A DNA stretch of 36,529 nt from contig CP051244.1 of NCBI GenBank assembly GCA_017795045.1, forward strand, positions 104,252-140,780, given 5' to 3'. Below the pieces are notes generated by a model. It was not told the DNA's origin. It saw only the letters and a list, made by a program, of their open reading frames with translations, and did not search any database. Source of the stretch: Allomuricauda sp. (GTDB taxonomy: Bacteria; Bacteroidota; Bacteroidia; Flavobacteriales; Flavobacteriaceae). Below, piece by piece: positions 32,442 to 36,529 of the stretch. Positions within the stretch are counted from its first letter, which is position 1. Each line of letters starts with the position of its first letter. The position numbers and the translations under genes were made by a program.

Positions 32442-33140
32442 ATGAAAAACATCTTTCTTCTGTTTGGCCTGCTTATGCTGGCATGCCCAACCTCCTCGGC
32501 ACAGTTTAGGGAAGACCCCATACTCAACCTTCAAAACGAGGACAAAAAGTTTTTGAACTGGGGATACTACCTCGGTTTCAACCAATACGATTTTCAATTT
32601 GAGTACAAAAACGATATTGGCCGGGACATCTTGGTAGAGAAAAGTTTTGGATTCAATGTTGGACTTATCGGCGAAATGCGCATCAATGAGTTTTTGGATG
32701 CCCGTTTTGAGCCCGGCTTATTGTACACCTCAAGAAATTTGGGCTTTCCCGGTTTTACCACACAAGCCGACGCCATCCGTGAGGTCCGCTCCACCTATAT
32801 CCGTTTTCCCTTATTGATCAAGGCCAGTACCCGTCGCATTGGTAACTGGAAACCTTTTATCACAGGCGGTGTGTACACCTCCATGAACTTAGGCAGCAAG
32901 GAAGACAGTTTGGATGATAACAGTAGTGGAGAATTTCGGATGAAAAAAAATGTGTATGGGTACGAACTAGGGTTCGGTATCGACATTTATACAGAATACT
33001 TCAAATTTTCGCCCTCCATACGCGGAGTCTTTGCCCTAACGGATGAATTGGTTCCCGACGAAGACCCCAACAGTCCTTGGACCGGAAATATCAATGCCAT
33101 GCGCACCCGGGGCATCTTTATCAATTTCACTTTTGAATAG
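32442..33140 (+). CDS. porT: Type IX secretion/gliding protein PorT
   Basis: This is a 232-aa outer-membrane protein required for T9SS secretion in Porphyromonas gingivalis (SprT in gliding flavobacteria). The start is set at 32442 (MKNIFLLFGLLMLACPTSSAQ), 4 bases after the menG stop, where the signal peptide begins; an in-frame ATG at 32403 lies within menG. The mature protein is a small beta-barrel of alternating hydrophobic strands: NWGYYLGFNQYDFQFEY, GFNVGLIGEMRINEFLDARF, YIRFPLLIKAS, KPFITGGVYTSMNLGS, YELGFGIDIYTEYFKFSPSI, ending in FINFTFE. Adjacency to menG supports the assignment. Confidence 0.92.
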   Translation: MKNIFLLFGLLMLACPTSSAQFREDPILNLQNEDKKFLNWGYYLGFNQYDFQFEYKNDIGRDILVEKSFGFNVGLIGEMRINEFLDARFEPGLLYTSRNLGFPGFTTQADAIREVRSTYIRFPLLIKASTRRIGNWKPFITGGVYTSMNLGSKEDSLDDNSSGEFRMKKNVYGYELGFGIDIYTEYFKFSPSIRGVFALTDELVPDEDPNSPWTGNINAMRTRGIFINFTFE

Positions 33141-33150
33141 GGTTGGATAG

Positions 33151-33194
33151 TTGGATAGTGAAGTTCAAAAAAATCCAAGAATCCACTAATCCAA
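33151..33194. repeat. Imperfect inverted repeat between convergent genes
   Basis: TTGGATAGTG (33151-33160) pairs with CACTAATCCAA (33184-33194) with one bulged base; GTTGGATA is also tandemly duplicated at 33142-33157. Possibly a shared weak terminator for porT and the RNA methyltransferase gene. Confidence 0.4.
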
Positions 33195-33911
33195 TCATCT
33201 TCTGATTTCATTGAGAAGAATGGCCGTGGCCGTGGCAACATTCAAACTTTCGGTTGTGGTTTTTCCATATTGGGGAATGGAAATGCGTGATGTGACCAAT
33301 CCACTAACAGCTTCAGAAATTCCATTGGCCTCGTTGCCCATTACCAAAACTCCTTTGGAGGGTAATTTTTGCTGATATACCGAGTCGCCATCCATAAAAG
33401 CACCATAAACAGGCAATGCCGTTTCTTCCAAATAGGCTCCCAAGTCCATGTAAGCCACATTGACCCGGGCTATGGAACCCATGGTGGCCTGTAGTACCTT
33501 GGGGTTAAAACAATCCACGGTATCTTGGGAACAGACCAAATGCGGTATCCCAAACCAGTCGCACAACCGTATAATGGTCCCTAAATTGCCTGGATCCCGG
33601 ACGGCGTCCAAGGCAACCACCCAATCTGCTCCATCAACGGGTTTTGGAACGGGGATATGGAAAACGCCCAACACCCCATTGGGAGTGGACAGGCTACTCA
33701 TTTGTTTCAATATGGTACTCGACACCAATTCCGGATTGTTAAAATCCACTCCTTTTTCAACCTCATCCACAAACAGCCCAAAGGGCTCCAAGCCTGCGTT
33801 CAACAGCTCCGAAACGGTCTTTTCCCCTTCCACAACAAACAAACCGTGTTGAGTTCGGTACTTTTTTTGCTTTAGGTTTACAACTAGTTTAATTTGGTTT
33901 TTTGTAACCAT
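33195..33911 (-). CDS. TrmH/SpoU-family RNA 2'-O-methyltransferase
   Basis: This 238-aa SAM-dependent enzyme should methylate a ribose in tRNA or rRNA. The N-terminal part has a substrate-binding module (KKYRTQHGLFVVEGEKTVSE). The SPOUT knot follows with the three family motifs: LDAVRDPGNLGTIIRLCDWF, GVLVMGNEANGISEAV and ISIPQYGKTTTESLNVATAT. Length is typical. Which nucleotide it targets cannot be told; the RlmB/TrmH and RsmE-like annotations are alternatives within the same superfamily. It is convergent with porT and divergent from tamL, the starts being 46 bases apart. Confidence 0.93.
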   Translation of the reverse strand: MVTKNQIKLVVNLKQKKYRTQHGLFVVEGEKTVSELLNAGLEPFGLFVDEVEKGVDFNNPELVSSTILKQMSSLSTPNGVLGVFHIPVPKPVDGADWVVALDAVRDPGNLGTIIRLCDWFGIPHLVCSQDTVDCFNPKVLQATMGSIARVNVAYMDLGAYLEETALPVYGAFMDGDSVYQQKLPSKGVLVMGNEANGISEAVSGLVTSRISIPQYGKTTTESLNVATATAILLNEIRR

Positions 33912-33929
33912 CTAAATCGTGTATTTTTG
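33902..33929 (+). promoter_or_regulatory. -33/-7 promoter of tamL
   Basis: TTG at 33902-33904 and TATTTTTG at 33922-33929 with a 17-base spacer, within the consensus. Transcription would start about at 33936, which argues for the ATG at 33957 as the start codon. Confidence 0.62.
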
Positions 33930-33956
33930 GCGTCTATGAGGGGTTCTTTAGGTCTA

Positions 33957-36527
33957 ATGCGCAACGTGACAAAAATAGGGTTATTGTTGCTTATATTGAG
34001 TGCGGCTGGTTGCAATACCCTTAAAAAGGTGGGAGATGATGAATTATTGCTCACCAAGAACTCCATTTATGTGGATGAGGAAAAGGTAAGCGATAGTGAA
34101 ATCAAAGGCCTTATTTCCCAAAAACCCAACAGTAATGTCCTTGGATACCCCCTGCGCCTCAACCTCTATAACTTGGCCAAGGAAAATCCAGATTCTTCTT
34201 TTCAAGATTGGCTCCACCGCAAGGAAAAAAGGGAAAAAAGATTGAACAATCTCCTTTCCCAAAAACAGGTGAATCGTCTTCAGGAATCCTTTATTGTAAA
34301 AGGAGCCAGTGATTTTCTAAAACGGATTGGGGAACCTCCCGTTGTCATTGACACCGCACTTACCCGAAAATCGGTGGAAAGGCTGGAGGCGTATTACAGG
34401 AGCAAAGGGTATTTCAACAATTCCGGAAACTATGGCATTCTCGAAGGAAAAAGAAAAAAAAGGGCCGAGTTGGAGTACAAACTCAATCTGGGAAAGCCCT
34501 TTATCATTGACACCGTCCAAAAAAACATAACCTCCCCAGAACTGGATTCCATTTACGATGCATCATTGGATCTGACCTTGGTCAAAGAAGGCGATCAATT
34601 TGATCTGACCAACTTTAACCAAGAACGGGAACGATTGACCACTTTGTTCCGAAACTCCGGGGTCTACAATTTTCAGGAGAGTTCCATCAGTTACGATATT
34701 CTTCGTGACACCACCCAATTGGCCGATGACCAATTGATGGATGTGCAACTGAACATCAAAAAATTCAGAAGTACCTCGGACAGTACGGATGTCAACAGCC
34801 CGTATAGAATCCATCGACTTAAAAAAATAAATATCTATGCCGATTATGTAATCGGTGGAGAAACCGATTCGCTGCAATCCTTGGAATATGACAACTATAC
34901 CATTTTCTACAAGGACAGGCTCAGGTATAACCCCAAAGCATTGACCGACGCTATCTTTTTCCAAAAAGACAGCATTTACAGGGATCTGGACCGCATTCGC
35001 ACCTACCGACAGATCACCAACCTGAACACATTCAAATATCCGAACATTGAATTTATTCCAGACACCACCCAAAACCAACTGATTTCCAATGTGTATTTGG
35101 CGCCAAGGCCCAAGTTTTCATTGAACCTCGACTTTGATGTGACCCACTCCAACATACAACAGGTGGGTACCGCATTCAGTACATCGGTCATTACAAGAAA
35201 CGTTTTTGGCGGGGCAGAAACCCTGAACATTTCCGCAAGGGGTTCCATAGGCCTTTTGAGCGACGCCTCCCTCTTCTCCGATGAACCGTTTACCTCGGAG
35301 CTTGGTGGTGATGTGAACATTACCTTCCCCAGGATTTGGTTCCCGTTCAATACGGAGAAAATCATTCCATATTATATGCTTCCGCAAAGTAGGCTATCGG
35401 CAGGTACCAACTTCCAACGAAACATAGGGTTGGACAAACAGTCCCTGAATTCCATCCTATCCTACAATTGGTCTCCATCGACCCAATTAAAGCACAATGT
35501 GGAATTGTTGAATGTGGAATTTGTGCGGAACACCAACCCGGACAATTTCTACAATGTATATCGAAATACCTATAGAAATCTGGACAATATAGCCGATGCC
35601 TTTGATCAAGACCCAGAATTTGCAGATTTCTTTAAGCAAGTGGACAATGAGGATGACCCATTTGAGTTAACCATCCCCGAAGGAGCCAATAAATTTGTGG
35701 ATACCGTACTGAACAACAACATCATACTGGACCCGGATGATTTAAATGAAATCAACCGAATCAATGAACGCAGACAGCGATTGACGGAGAACAACCTCAT
35801 CTTTGCCTCCAACTATACCTTTTTTAAAAATAGCCGGGTTGACATCAACGACAACAATTTTTATCAGTTCAGGGTAAAACTGGAAGGAGCCGGGAATTTG
35901 CTTTCACTACTGTCCAATGTGGTCCCGTACAACAAAAATGACCGTGATCAACTTTTGGTATTCAGCGTTCCCTTTTCCCAATATCTCAAAACAGAGGTTG
36001 ATTTTATACGGCACTGGGACGTGGATGACTCCAAGGTCATTGCCTTCAGGAGTTTTTTTGGCCTTGCGGTCCCTTATGGAAATTCGGACAACATACCCTT
36101 TGTACGAAGCTACTTTGGTGGGGGCTCCAACGACAACCGGGCTTGGAACGCCTATGAGTTGGGCCCTGGAAAGACCAATAACCTCAATGACTTCAACGAA
36201 GCCAACCTAAAACTTGCACTGAACCTGGAATATCGGTTTCCCATTGCCGGGGATGTAAAGGGGGCTTTATTTGCCGATGCGGGGAACATTTGGAACGTAT
36301 TTGACAACGAGGACAACCCCGATGCCATCTTTACCGGCTTCTCCTCCTTGGCCGATATTGCCTTGGGTACAGGTCTGGGACTTCGATATGATTTCACCTA
36401 TTTTGTGTTCAGGTTGGATGTGGGATTCAAGGCCTACGACCCGGCCCGGCAGGGGTCAGACCGTTGGTTCAGTGGATACAACCTGAAAAATGCCGTTTTC
36501 AACATAGGGATCAATTATCCTTTCTAG
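33957..36527 (+). CDS. tamL: Translocation and assembly module lipoprotein TamL (BamA/TamA-like)
   Basis: This 856-aa outer-membrane protein is the Bacteroidota counterpart of TamA, working with TamB in outer-membrane assembly. From the ATG at 33957 it has a lipoprotein signal (MRNVTKIGLLLLILSAAG, then C19). Two other in-frame ATGs lie upstream (33894, 33936); 33936 is at the predicted transcription start. Residues about 30-400 are POTRA-like (SIYVDEEKVSDSEIKGLISQ, KRIGEPPVVIDTALTRKSVE, and YADYVIGGETDSL). The C-terminal half is a 16-strand-type barrel: FSLNLDFDVTHSNIQQVGTA, VRSYFGGGSNDNRAWNAYEL, which holds the conserved Omp85 lid-lock region, AGDVKGALFADAGNIWN and the terminal strand VFNIGINYPF, with a C-terminal aromatic. 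The frame is complete; the stop is two bases from the window edge. Confidence 0.92.
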   Translation: MRNVTKIGLLLLILSAAGCNTLKKVGDDELLLTKNSIYVDEEKVSDSEIKGLISQKPNSNVLGYPLRLNLYNLAKENPDSSFQDWLHRKEKREKRLNNLLSQKQVNRLQESFIVKGASDFLKRIGEPPVVIDTALTRKSVERLEAYYRSKGYFNNSGNYGILEGKRKKRAELEYKLNLGKPFIIDTVQKNITSPELDSIYDASLDLTLVKEGDQFDLTNFNQERERLTTLFRNSGVYNFQESSISYDILRDTTQLADDQLMDVQLNIKKFRSTSDSTDVNSPYRIHRLKKINIYADYVIGGETDSLQSLEYDNYTIFYKDRLRYNPKALTDAIFFQKDSIYRDLDRIRTYRQITNLNTFKYPNIEFIPDTTQNQLISNVYLAPRPKFSLNLDFDVTHSNIQQVGTAFSTSVITRNVFGGAETLNISARGSIGLLSDASLFSDEPFTSELGGDVNITFPRIWFPFNTEKIIPYYMLPQSRLSAGTNFQRNIGLDKQSLNSILSYNWSPSTQLKHNVELLNVEFVRNTNPDNFYNVYRNTYRNLDNIADAFDQDPEFADFFKQVDNEDDPFELTIPEGANKFVDTVLNNNIILDPDDLNEINRINERRQRLTENNLIFASNYTFFKNSRVDINDNNFYQFRVKLEGAGNLLSLLSNVVPYNKNDRDQLLVFSVPFSQYLKTEVDFIRHWDVDDSKVIAFRSFFGLAVPYGNSDNIPFVRSYFGGGSNDNRAWNAYELGPGKTNNLNDFNEANLKLALNLEYRFPIAGDVKGALFADAGNIWNVFDNEDNPDAIFTGFSSLADIALGTGLGLRYDFTYFVFRLDVGFKAYDPARQGSDRWFSGYNLKNAVFNIGINYPF

Positions 36528-36529
36528 AG

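Noticed and set aside
1..36529. CRISPR arrays, tRNA or rRNA genes, insertion sequences, phage genes
   Set aside because: No regularly spaced repeats, cloverleaf sequences, transposase or integrase motifs were seen. tRNA detection by eye is weak and a tRNAscan run would settle it.

Overview
The window looks like chromosomal DNA from a marine-type member of the Flavobacteriaceae (Bacteroidota). Evidence: type IX secretion (T9SS) genes for the SprA-associated Plug protein and PorT, a T9SS cargo with a gliding-type C-terminal domain, a menaquinone methyltransferase next to porT, a Na+-pumping NADH:quinone reductase, TamL, and at least eleven promoter boxes of the Bacteroidota type (TAnnTTTG). The genus is inference; the Allomuricauda/Muricauda group would fit. 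No tRNA, rRNA, CRISPR array, transposase or phage gene is visible.

Layout. Bases 1-1890: the end of a large surface protein with a tail-fibre/S74-like C-terminus, then a T9SS cargo protein. 1946-3767: an M15 peptidase, an M48 peptidase and a 55-aa membrane protein, closed by a bidirectional terminator shared with a convergent ankyrin protein (3865-4251). 4462-6842: gpmI and map, each with a -7 box very close to the start codon. 6889-7260: a GxxExxY-family gene broken by a 44-bp perfect palindrome. 7280-8044: a methyltransferase. 8045-15581 (minus strand): nqrABCDEF, a terminator, then a small conserved gene and apbE, whose product attaches FMN to NqrB and NqrC. 15732-18590: T9SS Plug, a DUF3667 membrane protein, apaG. 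18664-20292: pruA with its own terminator.

20372-25184 is the most accessory-looking part: a creatininase-family hydrolase is tightly coupled to an AraC regulator with a DJ-1/PfpI sensor domain. It is followed by an exported DJ-1 protein and an exported alpha/beta hydrolase, both carrying the same small CPPC-type cysteine-rich metal-binding module after the signal peptide, and then by a second exported hydrolase. This may be an undescribed envelope detoxification or scavenging module; its substrate cannot be read from the sequence.

25354-36527: an unannotated 40-aa ORF with a textbook promoter, rsmG (minus), a fatty-acid desaturase, a class I aminotransferase, a REP-like hairpin pair plus terminator, trkH/trkA (minus), menG/ubiE-porT, a SpoU-type RNA methyltransferase (minus), and tamL, which ends two bases before the window edge.
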